DNA of 64,000 nucleotides from Doryteuthis pealeii (GCA_023376005.1 CM042157.1:50921817-50985816), one strand, 5' to 3'; positions 1 through 13,611 are shown, counted from the first letter of the stretch. Numbers and translations are program-made. Notes: generated from the sequence alone by a model not told the origin.

Positions 1-3000
1 AGAAGCACAGGGTGGCCTGAAAGTCATGTCACCCCCACACACACACTAATTTTTTTTTTTTTTAACAGTAAATTAATTGCATAATACAACCCAAAATTCT
101 AAAAAATAAATTAATTTTTAAAGATTTTTTTAGAAGTAAAATAATTACAAAACTTATATATTATATCATTAAAACAAATAAATAATGAAAGTTAAATCTA
201 GACTTAAAAAAAATTCTTTCTGAGGAAGAAATATTCTGAACTTTTAATTTGAGAAAAACAAGTTTAAAGAAATAATTCTTGGTGATTTTTTACAAAGAAA
301 CTTCAGATATTTAAAAAAATCTTTTCAAAGAAAGATTTTGAAAATGATACTGTGTAAACATTATTGCTATCAGTTTTAAGTTTTATCTATAACATTTCAA
401 GATAGATTTCTTTTTCAGCAGGTTATTAAAGAAAATGTCATTTTGCTTTAATATCCTTCACTCATAAAAGAAACCATTTTTTTTATCTAATCATTGGGAC
501 AAGGTTATAAGTAATTTGATTACATCACTGCACCAAATGAGGATGATCACTGCACATTTCAAGATCACCACACGCTTATTCTATACTGTTTTTTAATCAA
601 TGGATTTTAAAATAACTAAAACATTTTCATTTTGAAACCATTTGTTGAACTTTGGGATCTTTTAAACAATTTTTCTTCTTCTAAATCTAAACTAGTATTT
701 CCTAGTGTATTTTATACTTTAAAGAAGAAATTGTCCTCGAAAGACCAAAGCCAGATTTACTTATAGGCATAGTAGGCCATTAGCCTTGGGCCCATGGGTA
801 TCTAGGTGCCCGCCGAATCTAATTTGTCACACAGCATGCCAGATTATAACCTTGTTTCAAGTGTACACTGGTTATCTCATTATATAATATATTCAAAACC
901 ATAAGGTTCCTGTACAATAAGTATAGGCTATATATATATATATATGATATTGAAACGTGCCAACATTTCTATAAATTTGGGGCCCACTGATGAGTTTAGC
1001 CTAGGGTCCACAAGTAAACCCTGCCCTGTGGAAGATCATGCAATATATGCAAAAATTATATATATATTGTATACAAAAATCTTACATGCAAAATATTATA
1101 CAAAACTTATATAAAAAAATCTTTTAGTTTGATATTTGGAACATATTTAGCATAAATAAGAAAATACATAAATAGAAAGTAATTGCAAAATATTGCCATA
1201 ATTTTGTTGACTGCCTAAGTGAAAAAAGATTTTGATAATTCATTAAGCATGCAATGCTTCTCTGCAATCTCTTTTCTTTTTTCTTTTTTTTAAAAAATCT
1301 TTTTCTCTATCAACCATTTAACTTGTCTTTTGTTCTTCAATAACATTCTCTATTTTCCATTCATATTTTTCATACCTGTAGTGTTTGTGTTCTTTTTAGT
1401 ATACATAACCATCACACCATTTTCTTCTCTTTCTGCTAACCCATATCATCACAGACATTCCCTCCCTTTAAAAATGCCCTTTTATTCTAATAAATTTATG
1501 TTGTTTTGTTTTTATAAAAACTGTCTCTTTTTTTTTCTTTCTTTTTTTCATTATCACACTTATCTCGACTGTTCATCAATATCAATCTCATTTTCAAAAG
1601 CCAATCTTAAAACGGAAACATTTAGTTTTTATCTTACTTTATTTTTATTTTGCTTAAAGTCCAGCATCCATTATGTTCAGTCAAATCTCTATTATAAATA
1701 ACTGCACATAAATAATTTTTAAAAAATGTTTTCATCACACATATAATAAATATATATTTTGAATACATATAAAATAAACAATAGTTTTAGCAACTGTTGT
1801 TTTATTATAGAGAATATATAGATATAGTGTCTGACAATCGAAAAAATTAACATTATTTTGATTGTCAGACACTAATTAAATAATAAACAAACATATTTAT
1901 CAGATCTATTAAAACCATTATTTTTCTTAGCAATTAAAAAAAAAGTATTCTCAACTTCAAAATCAATAATAGCAAAATAAACATCTTTATTGCAGCGATT
2001 AAATTTTCTTAAAGATTTAAAAAATACATCCATTTTCAAAAAAAATAATTTTTTGTTACTAGTCAACCTGAAAATACTAATTAATGAATACCAATTAGAG
2101 TATGACACAAAGCACAAAATGTTCCATTCAATATTGGTTGGCCTTGATTTATCCTTTTCTAAGACAACTTCCTTTTACTAGAATTTGATACTTGCGATAA
2201 TATATTAATAATATGGTTCTGGCCATGGGGGTTGGATTCAATAAAAGGCCTATTTTTATAGTGAGAGACTCCATGGGTACATGAGGCCAGTGACAAAAAT
2301 TCATCTTTAGGTGTGCTTCAGGATCTACCTCTGTGGATACAATACAATGATTCTGTCGGGGGGGGGGGTAACCAACCCTAAGTCTGATCATCAGGCTTCT
2401 TTCACTCCTCGGTCCTCAAAAAATATTTGAAGTTTTGACATTTTTGGCATCCTTAGGATATCTTGTTAACATTTCTGAAAGATAACATCAAAAATAGACA
2501 GTGGTCATTTTATTTATTTGGATTTTCCAATATGGCTGCCAACCACTAACATTTTTAATCTCTAAATTTTCCAAAACCAATGTGTTCATTGAAATAGAAT
2601 ATTAAAAACTAAGTTGAAAACATATAAGAATTATTTGTCTGTCTTTAAGATATGTTACTTTGCAGTTTCCAAAAAACAGGGGGTAGTATTGTAACCAAAT
2701 TGACTTTTACTCCTGTTACAATTTTTTTAAATTTTTTTAGAAAAAGTATTCAAATTGAAATTAATTCTACAGTAAATAACAATTTGATTTTTATTAAGTA
2801 TTTGAAAGAAGTTGTTTCCATGAATTTCATTACATTTTACTCTCAGAATGACATTATTATAATTTCTTTTTGCTCACAAAATCACTATTTGTGTTTTTTA
2901 ATGTTATCCATAAATTTTGACTAGAAGTCCAAATGTTGCTAATAATTAAAAAAAAAACTCTTTTTCTTCTTTGAGGTGTTCAACACTGACTAAAGCTGTT

Positions 3001-3920
3001 AATTTGATTCTTTAAAAAGTAAGCCTGTATTTAACTAGCTAAATAATATTATCTTCATCTCATAATAGTTGTTACATTTCATGAGGACAAATGTATATGC
3101 AAATGTAACAGATATTATGGGGCAGAAGTTGTAGAATGCTTTAAGCATTTCTGATAATGAAAATGAATGCTAATCACATTTTCTTTAATCATTCATCGTT
3201 TTATGTCATTGCATCATACATTATTCAAATTGATCATATTGGATCAGATAAAAAACAATGACAACCTTGATCAAATAAACATTTATTTAAATTAAAACTT
3301 TGAACAATACCATTTTAAAACAGTCAAATATATTTATTCAAAATGACTTTACAGATAAGAAACTATGTCTGCCCATATATCTCTAATACTCTTCATTTAA
3401 CATATTGTATAAATTTCTGGTAGATATTTTTAAGAGGAAAAAAATTGATTTTATTTCAAATTTCAATCCATCAAGCACTAATAAATTTTTTTTAGAATTT
3501 CTTTTATAATCTAATTTCTAAAACATCTCTATAACGTTATATAAATACCCTACTTAAAAATCCTATTTACTGTCTTTGTGAGAATAATTAAGTTACATGA
3601 ACATTTTATCTAAAGTCAATTTAGGCAAACCCTGGAGACATAGACTGACCAAAGAGAGCCCTGAAGGAGTTGGGGAAGAGGGGTCAGTTTGAAAAAGACT
3701 GGAGTTTGTTTATTGATTTTAACAGCATATCAACCCGTCTCGGGTTATGTCATGCCTAACGGTTAGGAAGTGAAACATATCGTGTATTTATATTTATACT
3801 TTTTAGTAATTGGTTTTAACAATGTGTTAGCATTATTGGGGATTATGTTGTATGGTATTGATTTTTTCATGTCTATATTCTATGGTATAATTTTATATCC
3901 CTCAAAAAAGAGAGAATATC

Positions 3921-4166
3921 CTACATGTTGACGTTTTCAAACAAATCTTTCATATTGTTTGCTTTAGAATAACAGTTTCTGATGTGAGCAAAAAACCTAC
4001 ATTCCATGAATAAGTGTTTAACTGTCAAAGGTGTTTGACATGTTCCACATTGTGGTTGTTGTTCTTGTTTGAGTATATAGGAGTGCATTAGTCTTGTATG
4101 ACCAATGCATAATCGGGACACAATGACTTGTTCCTGGAGACTGGAGAGAAGAAGTACCAAGCTCAA
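3921..4166 (-). pseudogene. LINE (jockey-like) polyprotein C-terminal fragment
   Basis: The minus-strand frame encodes VIVSRLCIGHTRLMHSYILK then a Cys-rich segment, CGTCQTPLTVKHLFMECRFF. This pattern, a helix with IGHTRLTH followed by CxxC...H...C, is the usual C-terminal end of animal jockey/RTE-type non-LTR retrotransposon polyproteins, after the RT and RNase H region. No RT motifs precede it, so this is a 5'-truncated insertion. The sequence down to about 3620, including an 'aacccgtctcgggttatg' hairpin near 3731, may be its 3' UTR. Confidence 0.7.
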
Positions 4167-5689
4167 AATATTATACCTTAATAATACATGATTGTAACTC
4201 TCTTAAAATGCCCACCTTTTTTAATAATCTGTTAAAAGAGAATAATTAAGGGCTATGTTTAAGAAATAATAGTTATTGCTTTTGTACCAGCTACATTCTG
4301 TTTGCTTCTCCTGAATTAAAAAAAAAAAGTCCCCTATAATCAGCCATGTTGTGTCCTACACAACAAAACTAATTAAACAAAGTTTTTTTTTTTTAATTTG
4401 CTTCTAGGCTTTAATTAAAACCTATCACTTTTATCTGCTTCAATCATCATCATCTTAGATATGCATTCAGATACTCTTGCCAAAGAAATAGTTTAGTAAC
4501 TAAGATTATTAATAAAACAAAGCACTACCTCTATCCCATAATAGTTTACATTTAACATATAGAATATATATGCAAATGTAATAATTATTATGAGACAGAA
4601 GTAATGCTACTACTACTACTGTATCAAGAATCCAGAAGGTTCTTTTTATCTTTTTAGCCCACCGCTTATCTCTCAGCTTGTCTGCTCCATGCAGCAGTAC
4701 ATGAAATCTCTACAGGTGCTGCCAAAGACAAAGTTTCTCTGGGAGTTGAGTTCACTATACAGCTCAAGCAGCAATCCGTTTGTATTACTTCTATCTATCT
4801 CTGCATATTTTGTGCAAGTTTTTTTTTTAATTTTGAGTCTCCTTAAACTTAAACAGATTTAAAGTTTTCCCCCCTCTTGTTCCTTTAAAAGAAAAAAAAA
4901 AGGTTGATTTTTGTGATCTTTATTATAAAGTTCAATCAAAACCCTAAAACAAAACAAAAAAGAAACCCACAGAAAAACCCTGCCCCATTTGCCTGTATGC
5001 CTTTTATTAGCCCTGCATGGTATTCTGGGCTCTCTATCTCCTCTTCCTCCTAACTTCACTGTGTTCTCTGATTGGCTATTTTTAATCTAAAATGACAATG
5101 GCTTCTGATTGGTTGGTTTTCAAGTTATAATCTTTCATTATGGATGCATCTTCCATACTATTCTTGTTATTATGGGGATGTTTGATCTTTGAATTGAAAA
5201 AATGTTTTATTTACTGATCCTAAAGTTAAGCATTCATCAAAAATGAAAAAAAGTGAATGTTATTGGCTCAAAATTCAGTTCTTGATAATCTATTTGTTTT
5301 TATTCAAGCATAAAGTTTATATATCTTAGCTTTCCCTGCATGAAATGCAGAATGATCTTTTTTCTCTTCAGCATTAAAATATCAAAGTTCATCATTTTTA
5401 TTCATTGTACCTGAGAAGGACATAAAAAGTACAAATTAATAATTACTTACTACCTCTGTCCCATAATTAAAGGTGTTACATAAATTTCATACACTAAATG
5501 TAACTACTGGAACAAGTAGTATTTTTTATGGTTTAAGATATTCTTGCAACAAACTTTTCTTCTTTTTTTTAATACTGTTTTATTATTTTAGTTTTCCCTT
5601 TGTTTTGAATCTTTTTTTATATCATTTTTATTGGTTAAGATTGTCTAAAAAAAAAATCCAAATATGATTTTATTCTCTGAATTTTTTAA

Positions 5690-6160
5690 ATGAGGCTTGA
5701 TAATTTGGATTATTGGATTATTGTCCTCATCTTTATTGTTATCTATACAATGTTTCGGCTGATGTGTCCTCCAGCCTTCTTCAGGTTTTTCTTGTTGAAC
5801 TCTGGAACATTTGAACACATAGCACAATGGATATAAGGGTTGGGTTAATAGTGTTCTAAGTGACAATCATTTCTAGGCTGCAGGTTCAATCCTGACCAAG
5901 GGTAATAATAACATAGAATACTTAACACAGCTGAACACTTGTACCCGGTCATGGTTAATGGAATGAAAACAGTCTACCTCCATGAATTGAATAAAGGGTT
6001 CCGATTACAACTTTGAAGGCTCCCAAGTTTGAATAGAAGGTTCTCGAGTTCAACAAGAATCACCTGAAGAAGGCCAGAGGGCACATCAGCCAAAATGTTG
6101 TGTAGGTAACAATAAAGATGAGGGCAATAGTCCGAATAATCCAAATAATTTTATTCCTCT
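5690..6160. mobile_element. Fold-back (inverted-repeat) composite element
   Basis: The left arm (5696-5800; cctcatctttattgttatct, then ccttcttcaggt) is matched in reverse by the right arm (6054-6155; acctgaagaaggc, aacaataaagatgaggg). The loop holds a tRNA-like stretch 'caggttcaatcctgacc' (box-B-like, 5880-5897) and 'cggtcatggttaatggaatg'. Related arms occur at 22165-22230 (one arm with the same middle in the opposite orientation to 22515), 26937-27292 and 43480-43635. Confidence 0.65.
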
Positions 6161-6578
6161 AAAAACAAATTTAGAATGTAATCTTGAACTTTGTGGTGTA
6201 ACTTCCATTACACATTCTAATTTCTCAGGTACAATGTTTTCTTGGATTTTATATTATTAATTTTTGATCAAGTGATATTTGACATCAGGAAAATAGAATT
6301 ATATTATGACAACTTGAGTATTTCAATTATGTGTATTTATGCATATATGAAATGAATGTGAAGAAGTGGCATTCTGATCTAATAATGGATCAGTCGACTC
6401 ATCTACAACATAAATGTTTCTTTAGCTACCTCAGCCATTAACCAATTCAGAGAGCAAATGTAACAATTTTAAAAACATTGTCTGGGCAAAAATCAATTCA
6501 AAGAGTTTTTTATTTATTAAGCTTTGCTTTATCTAACACTCAAGCATTAGGTTGAATACAGTATATGGAGGATAAGTG

Positions 6579-6654
6579 AGCTAGAATAAATCAGTGAAAG
6601 CGTGCTGGGCCCATAACCCAGAGTTCTGTAAATCGGAACTACGCTCTGCTACCA
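6579..6654 (+). pseudogene. Initiator tRNA-Met pseudogene ending in CCA
   Basis: The anticodon arm 'gctgggcccataacccagag' is the conserved eukaryotic initiator tRNA-Met arm with CAT anticodon, and the 3' acceptor strand 'ctctgcta' also fits. The 5' half is decayed, mostly G-to-A, and has one extra base. CCA follows the discriminator A at 6652-6654, which nuclear tRNA genes do not encode. That points to a retroposed mature tRNA rather than a gene. It is unlikely to be functional. Confidence 0.72.
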
Positions 6655-7411
6655 AATGGTCTCCTTTCTAGCATAGATTCCACTATCCAAGTGTAAACCA
6701 TGATGGTCTCCCAAACACTGAGCTTAAATAGACAGCTCTCTAACTGCCTTCCTTAAGGTCACTGTTGATTGATCAATGAAAATGATCAACTAGTACCCAA
6801 TTGATTTCCTCCAAATAGGCAATTTATTAAGGGTAGATAACTCAGTTATCCTAACAATGTGATCCCAGGGAACCATCCTCCCAGGCACCATCTGGTCCCT
6901 TGCCTAAAAGAGGTAAGGACCGGGTTTATTGCCTGGTACCTGAGATGTCCCTTAAGAAGAATGCCAATGGGACCATGCATTTTTTGCACTGTCCATCGCA
7001 TGAGTTTCAGTTTATGTGTGGCTCCCCACATAAAAAAAAATTGTTAATACAATTTGGTGGGAGGCCTGAAAAATTTATACCTACTCAGAGATGCTGATAG
7101 GTACGCATCCTGCATCCCTGATAAACAAAAATTTAAAAGGATGCAGTAGAATCATATCCATGCGTCCCAGTGTTTTTCTTTTTTCTTCCCTCACCATTTC
7201 AAGCTAACTGTAAATACATTTCAATATTTTCTTAGAAATTAATTACATGGGAGAGGGTAGAGAGTAGGGGTTAGACAACTTTAGTTGTTTCCCTAGTTCA
7301 TAAATAAATAAATCATACAATTTATTAAGAAATTTTAGTTGAGACCTATAAATTTTCCCAGGAACTCATTCAAAGCAAATATATGCATCCCAGAATGCAT
7401 TAAATCAAAAA

Positions 7412-7522
7412 GCTATCAGCATCACTGCCTGTTGTTACTAAGTGGTCACCCACCTAAGAATTGAGCAGGCTCAGCATTGCTTAACTTTGGTTGCTTTCAA
7501 TGTGACTTGATCATAAGTCAAA
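7412..7522 (-). pseudogene. 5S rRNA-derived fragment
   Basis: On the minus strand the sequence reads aaagttaagcaatgctgagc ... cttaggtgggtgaccactta ... ggcagtgatgctgatagcttttt. This lines up with the 5S internal promoter (box A AAGCTAAGC, box C TGGATGGGTGACC) and the 3' end up to the T-run terminator. The 5' half is strongly diverged. It is a 5S pseudogene or the head of a 5S-derived SINE. Confidence 0.62.
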
Positions 7523-7737
7523 TCAACTCCAAGAGTTGATAAGTTATATACAAGTCTTTCACATAAAAATATTATTGTTTATTGATGAACCTATAAAACA
7601 ATCAAGTTGTCTTGGAATAATTCTATTTCCATTTAAGATAAATCTAACATTTTCTATTGCATTTAATTATATCTCATGCAAATAAATATACAACTGTAAA
7701 TCTATCCTTCTCAATCTATCTACGTATCAATCTATCA

Positions 7738-7740
<3 letters not shown>

Positions 7741-7796
<56 letters not shown>
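7741..7796. repeat. (TA)n microsatellite
   Basis: An uninterrupted TA run, one of at least 25 such tracts in the window. Several carry the same flank, 'agtaa(g/a)cctaatgagtcag', as here and at 20336-20360, so they belong to a dispersed element rather than arising independently. Confidence 0.95.
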
Positions 7797-7799
<3 letters not shown>

Positions 7800-8034
7800 A
7801 GCCTAATGAGTCAGAGATTATCTACTTAGGTTTCTCATCAGGATAATTCTGACTTTATTGGTTCTACTTTAGTATATTTAACTTAGGCAACTCTTTCAGT
7901 ATTTTTTCTTTTTGGCATTACAGTAGTGCCAATTGATTATTTTCAAGTGGTGCATATGTTTTGGTCTTTTTCTTTCTTTTTTTTTATGAATTTTGTTTTC
8001 CAGGCAAAAATTTATATTTTGTAATTTTTTACAT

Positions 8035-8083
<49 letters not shown>

Positions 8084-8233
8084 TATGTAAAAAAAAAATC
8101 CTGGTACAAAAATTTGTAATTACAAAATATAAATTTTTGCCTGGAAAACTAAATACATAAAAAAAAGGATGAAAAGACCAAAACATATGCACCACTTGAA
8201 AATAATCAATTGTGTATGGTTGGCACTATTACA
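7797..8233. mobile_element. TA-associated element with inverted-repeat arms
   Basis: The arm 7913-8030 (ccaattgattattttcaagt ... ccaggcaaaaatttatattt) is repeated in reverse at 8095-8233 around a (TA)n core at 8035-8083. The flank 7797-7910 recurs at 20336-20480, and parts of the arm recur at 14770-14860 and 20480-20575. It is a non-autonomous element, class unknown. Confidence 0.65.
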
Positions 8234-8330
8234 TTTGAAGAGGCAGTAGTGAGCCAACGTACAGTATTATTAGGAGAGTGCTCAATATCTGTGATAGAGC
8301 ATTAATAAATGAATAAATTATCTATTTATT

Positions 8331-8389
<59 letters not shown>

Positions 8390-8639
8390 CGTATAACCTA
8401 TACATCAAACTAATGTGGATAAAATCAAGTATTGAAAAAATTAAATGTATTTACAATTAAAGGCCGTAGAGAATAAAGCATGAGAAAAAATATGTTTGTG
8501 CTATTATATTTTGGTATAATTGTACACTTTCCTCTGGTCAAGAAAATAAAATGTACACACACACACACACAAATTACAATTTGCTGACCCTTAATTATAC
8601 AGACTTATTAAAAAAAGGGGGTCAGTAATCTTTCCTTGC

Positions 8640-9165
8640 TGCTGGTTAAAATCCAGTTTAACCTGTGATACATTATTTGAGAACAGATAGTAGCACCAAG
8701 TATACTAACAATACGCTTCTGACTGTTATCATATTGCAAAACTCTGGTTAAAAATCAGACCGTTTAAATCATCCAAGATGAAATGCAAAAATGTAAATCC
8801 TGAGTATCTGGTGTTGCTTATAAGCCAAATTCTTATTTTTTATAAGTATCGTTACCTCAGCTAAATAATGGACCATTCCGTTTTTATTATAAAGAAGGAA
8901 AGGAGAGAAAAGGGGCATGGTATACAGAAAAATTATAAGAAAAAAAAAGAGAGTAGGGGAAAGATAGAGAGAGGGGGTGATAATGCTAATCTGTCTCAAT
9001 CAAACATAATGAAAAAAGAAAGGAAAGAAAAAAGAGTGAGAGAGAGAGTTAAATCAAGATTATTATACTTTTTACACATTGAACTATTTAGTAATAGCTT
9101 TTAAGTAAACATATCAAACATAATAATTAAATTATCATACTGTGGTATATCCACAGGTCCTGCTA
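8640..9165. repeat. Dispersed repeat family D, copy 1
   Basis: The segment with 'ctctggttaaaaatcagacc', 'aatggaccattcc', a purine-rich tract (8890-9035) and 'ggtatatccacaggtcctgc' recurs at 11895-12290, 20640-20870 and 54490-54830. The 54490 copy runs from the end of one unit directly into the start of another. It has no coding capacity. Confidence 0.7.
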
Positions 9166-10363
9166 GTAATAATAATTGTTACATTTGCATGTAAATTTCA
9201 ACCACTAAATGTAACAACTATTATAAGATAGCAGTAGTATATCCATTGTATTAAAATGATAGTTTTATTTTTAAAGGTATGTTAAATAATCTGTAATTTT
9301 TAATAGATTATTAAAATCTGAAGTATTCCCAACTGATAGGATTTTTTTTTTAAATGAGGTTTAGATTTTTTTAAACTTTGTATATAAAAACAAATCTATC
9401 CAGGAATTTGATTGATTTATAATTGATTTTATAGCTATAACAATCAATTCACATATATGGAGAAAAGTAGACAAACAGTATGTTGTACTGGATGGAAGTT
9501 TGTCTAGTTTTCTCCATATGCTGTCAGATTAATTTCCTCTTTTTACTACCATAACTTACATTACTATATGTTAAAATGATTTTTATCATATAGATATTCT
9601 GTCAACACATAAATGATATATATAAAACATATTTTCCTTCTTTTTTTTTAAAATTAAGCATTAAAACTACACTTTTTATGTGATGGCTTTGATTTAAGTT
9701 GTTTACTAATTTTTTTTTATTTAGTTCTTTTAAAATCAGATATTTTATGAAGCAGCATTCATAAAAATGCAAGAAATTCTCAATCCTCAACTTTGATACA
9801 TTCTTCTATTCTATAAAAGTGAACTGTCTGTGGGTTGCATATTTCATAGAGACCAGGGCCACATTAACATCAATTTGGAACACATATTCAGCTGATTTCT
9901 GGGCAAAATAAATTTTGATACCTGGGTAATTCCATATCAAATCATCCAGGCCATATCACTAACCCCTCTCAATTTTTCTGAATTTTTTTCCAGGTATGGA
10001 CTATGTTAAAGTAAAACAATCCCTAAAATTTGAGCTTCCAATTCCAAAAATTGGACGAGTTATGTCAATTTTAAACTCGAAAAATTGGGAGGGGGGTGCA
10101 AAAAATGGTAACCTTTTGTAATCTATTTTTGTCTGTGAAATGAGTTCTAGAGATTCCCTACTCCTAAAAATTGGTTTATAAATGCTTTCTGACCTGAGGA
10201 ATCCAAAAATGCTTTTTTAAAAGTTATTAATGATTTCTGATATAAACCTTCAGCCCTAGGAGGTGACAAAGTCATCCCTAATCAGTTTGTTTGTGTTCTG
10301 GGAGTGTGAACACTATCTAAAGCATTAACCGCCTGCCTGTTACACCTTAAGTAAGAGAAGTGA

Positions 10364-11560
10364 AGTTTCACAGCAGTGCAGTGTTCTGAATGGTTTCAAT
10401 CCTTCCTCTGATTTCCAAACTTTCCAAACCCTTTTCTAATCCTTTTGGGACCGTTCCAAGTGCACCAACTACAATTGGTATCACTTTGACTTTCATATTC
10501 CATAACTTTTTCAGTTCTCTAGCAAGGTCCAGATATTTGTCCATTTTTTCATTTTCCTTTAGCTTCACCCTGTGATCTGCTGGAACTGCAAAATACACCA
10601 GTTGACAAGTTCTTTCTTTTTTGTTTATCAACACTAGGTCTGGTCTTCTTGCTGGGATAAGGTGATCCGTTTTTATTTCAAAGTCCCAGAGAATTTTATG
10701 CATTTCCTTCTCAAGAACAGATTCTGGTTTATGCATATACCATTTTGTTGTATGGTCAAAATTAAATCTCTTGCATAATTCCCAGTGGATCACCTTCCCA
10801 ACCCAGTCATGTCTAGTTTGTACTCCCGTTGTGCTAGTTTACTACATTCGCAGAGTACATGGTTTACAGTCTCATCTCTATTACCACAAAGTCTACATTT
10901 ACTATTTTGTTGGGTCTTATCAATTTTCGCTTTTATATAGTTTGTCCTTATGACATTATTTTGTGCAGCAATTATTAATGATTCAGTTTTTCTTTGGAGG
11001 TTTCCTTTTCTTAACCATGTCCAAGTCTTTTCATGTGCAACCTCTTCAATTTGTCGTTTGAAGTGTCCACATACTTGTTTTTCTTCCCATTTTTGTTTTC
11101 TAGTCTTTGTTGTTTTTCTGTTTATCCATATGTCACATCTACTATTGTTGGCCGCCATAAGTAATCTGTCTTTACTCTTTTTTGTGTAATCTTCGAGTTG
11201 TTGGATTGTGGTTTCTACGCAGTCCTCTATGTTGGCAAGACCTCTTCCTCCTTCTTTTCTTGACACATATAATCTATCTTTATCATCTCTAGGGTGGAGA
11301 GCCTTGTGCATGGTCATTAATTTTCTCATCCTTTGGTCAATCTGTCTGAGTTCTTCTTTTGTCCATTTTAAGAATGGTCCTGAGTATCTTATAATGGGGA
11401 CAGCCCATGTATTGATTCCTTTGATTAGATTTCTGCTGTTGAGTTTGGTTTCTAGAAGTTTTCTAGTTCTCCTGAGATATTCTTTTTTAACTTTTCCTTT
11501 CATTTCTGCTTACATGATATTGTCTGCTTCTAAAATTCCTAAGTATTTGTAGCTTATTAT
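10364..11560 (-). pseudogene. Non-LTR retrotransposon C-terminal part with RLE-like domain, broken
   Basis: The minus strand encodes a continuous polyprotein tail in two frames: 11503-10790, then after a frameshift near 10790, 10793-10368. Visible parts are a thumb-like region (EYLRRTRKLLETKL, KEGGRGLANIEDC), a zinc knuckle CRLCGNRDETVNHVLCECSK, and a segment resembling a restriction-like endonuclease, ARRPDLVLINKKERTCQLVY. Upstream, codons for YKYLGILEAD and a stop just before 11503 extend the homology to about 11560, where an AT-rich repeat cuts it. This fits a 5'-truncated, dead LINE of the RLE type (R2/R4/NeSL-like clades); the exact clade is uncertain. Confidence 0.75.
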
Positions 11561-11894
11561 TATCAATAATAATAATGATAATAATAGTATTATCTTTTAT
11601 TTTATTTTTAGTACAATACCTTACCAGGACATTATCTGAGACCTAGAATAAGGGAAAGTAGTGAATTTATATATTCTGATGTTAATTGATATTTAATATG
11701 TTCATTGTTTATATTTTCTTTATATTGATGACATTCTATTGAGTAGCTGAGCAATTCTACAAAGTGGAACTTTTTAAATCTCTTGTGAACAGGAGCTACA
11801 GGGGATCTTGTTAATGTGCTTGTCTGTAACTTTCTTGATCATACCCCAGGCTCCAATTATGATAGATATAAAAGTAGTTTTAATCATCTATATA

Positions 11895-12290
11895 TTAATA
11901 TGCTTGTTACTTGATCTTCCGACTGTTATCATCTTGTAACACCCTCTGGTTAAAAATTAGACCGTTCAAATTACCTAACATGAAATGCAAAAATGTAAAT
12001 CCTGATTATCTGGTATTGCTTATCCACAAAATTTTTATTTCTTATGAGTGTCATCACTTCAGCTAAATAATGGACCATTCCATTTTTATTATAAAGAAAG
12101 AAAGGCAAGAAAAGGTCACGCTGCACAGAAAAATATAAGAAGAAAGAAAGAGAGTGGGGGAAAGATACAGAGTGAGGGCGATAGCACTAATCTATTTCAA
12201 TCAAATATAATGAAAAGAAGAAAAGAAAGAAAATAAAATTGAGAGTTAAATCAAGATTATTATACTTTTTACATATTGAACTATAAGTTC
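11895..12290. repeat. Dispersed repeat family D, copy 2
   Basis: The stretch starts 'atattaatatgcttgttact' and carries the same 'ggttaaaaatyagaccg', 'aatggaccattcc' and purine-rich tract as 8640-9165. It has small indels relative to that copy. Confidence 0.7.
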
Positions 12291-13059
12291 AGCTGGAGAT
12301 TGAAATAATTTCAACACGGCTTGCTTAAAAGATTTTCCCGCCTTTTTTTGCTGTTTGCAATGTTTTACACCGCATGTTGAATGCAATTTACATATCTTCA
12401 AAAAGAGAAGAATATGTCTTAAATTTTGTTTAAGTTATGTTGAGATAATCCCACCATCATCATCATCATCAGTCCATATTGAATTTGTATTTATATTATA
12501 CGTATACAAATCTTATCTTGCTTTTGTTCAAGTCAAAATTTCATTTTGTATCAATTTTTATTTTTTCTATAAGTGAAGTATCCATTTTTCTTTTAAAAAA
12601 GCAACAATTCGATTCCAAAAATTCAGTAAATGTATGTTGATGATGATGATAATGATGATGGGTTTATCAAATTATGATTTGTCTATTATAAATAGACAAA
12701 AACTATTTGTTCTGTTTAAAATATCTAGATTTTTTTAATGTATCAAATTTTATCTGAAATTTGATTTTTACTGAAAATCAGAATTTTGGAGGGGAAAATT
12801 GAAATCTATTTGTTATTCTAACCTTTCTTTAAAATTTTAATTTTCCGTTTTTTTTTGTTTTTTGGGGTTTTTTTTTACTTATTTGTTGTTACTCTTACTT
12901 ATCTCAGTGATGTAAATATGAATTTTAGTGAATTTGGAATTTGAATTTGGTAAATGCTTATAAGGATTGATTTATATTTAATTTTGGCAATCTTTTCTTA
13001 TATTTTGCTTTTCCCTGTAATGTTTTCATAACACACATATATATATAAATATATATATA

Positions 13060-13611
13060 CAAGGGTGAGTCAAAAAGTAATGCTGTTTGTTTAGGACAGG
13101 TATAATTACCAACACAGGAACATGTATCCTGTATCAAAATGAAGCTGGTCCTCTGTGGATCACCTCCCTACTTCTCTACATAGTCACTGTTTCTCTCAAT
13201 AGCAATGTTCCACCTACGAATGAGAGCATGTATCCCGGCCCTGTAAAATTCTTTTGACTGTTCTTTGAGCCACTTCTTCACTAACACTTCCTCATCACTG
13301 GAATGTTTGCCTCTCAAACCCTCTTTCATGGGACCGAAGAGATGATAGTCTGAAGGCGCTAAATCTGGTGAGTATGGAGGATGCAGTAAAGTCCACCCAA
13401 ATGAGGCGATTTTCTCCCTTGTCCTGATGCTTGTGTGTGGTCAAGCATTGTCATGCAGAAGGAGGACATTGTCAATTGGCAAGTTGGGTCTTACTCATCA
13501 GATTCTTGCTCTGGCCTCATTAGGGTCTCAATATAGTCCTTAGTTTTATAAAAAGAAAAAAAAAACTTCACATGAAATAAAGAAAATGGCATTACTTTTT
13601 GACTAACCCTT

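Noticed and set aside
1330..1701. 123-codon + frame rich in Phe/Ser/Tyr
   Set aside because: It is a translation of TTT/TCT-rich low-complexity DNA with no recognisable membrane-protein pattern beyond composition.
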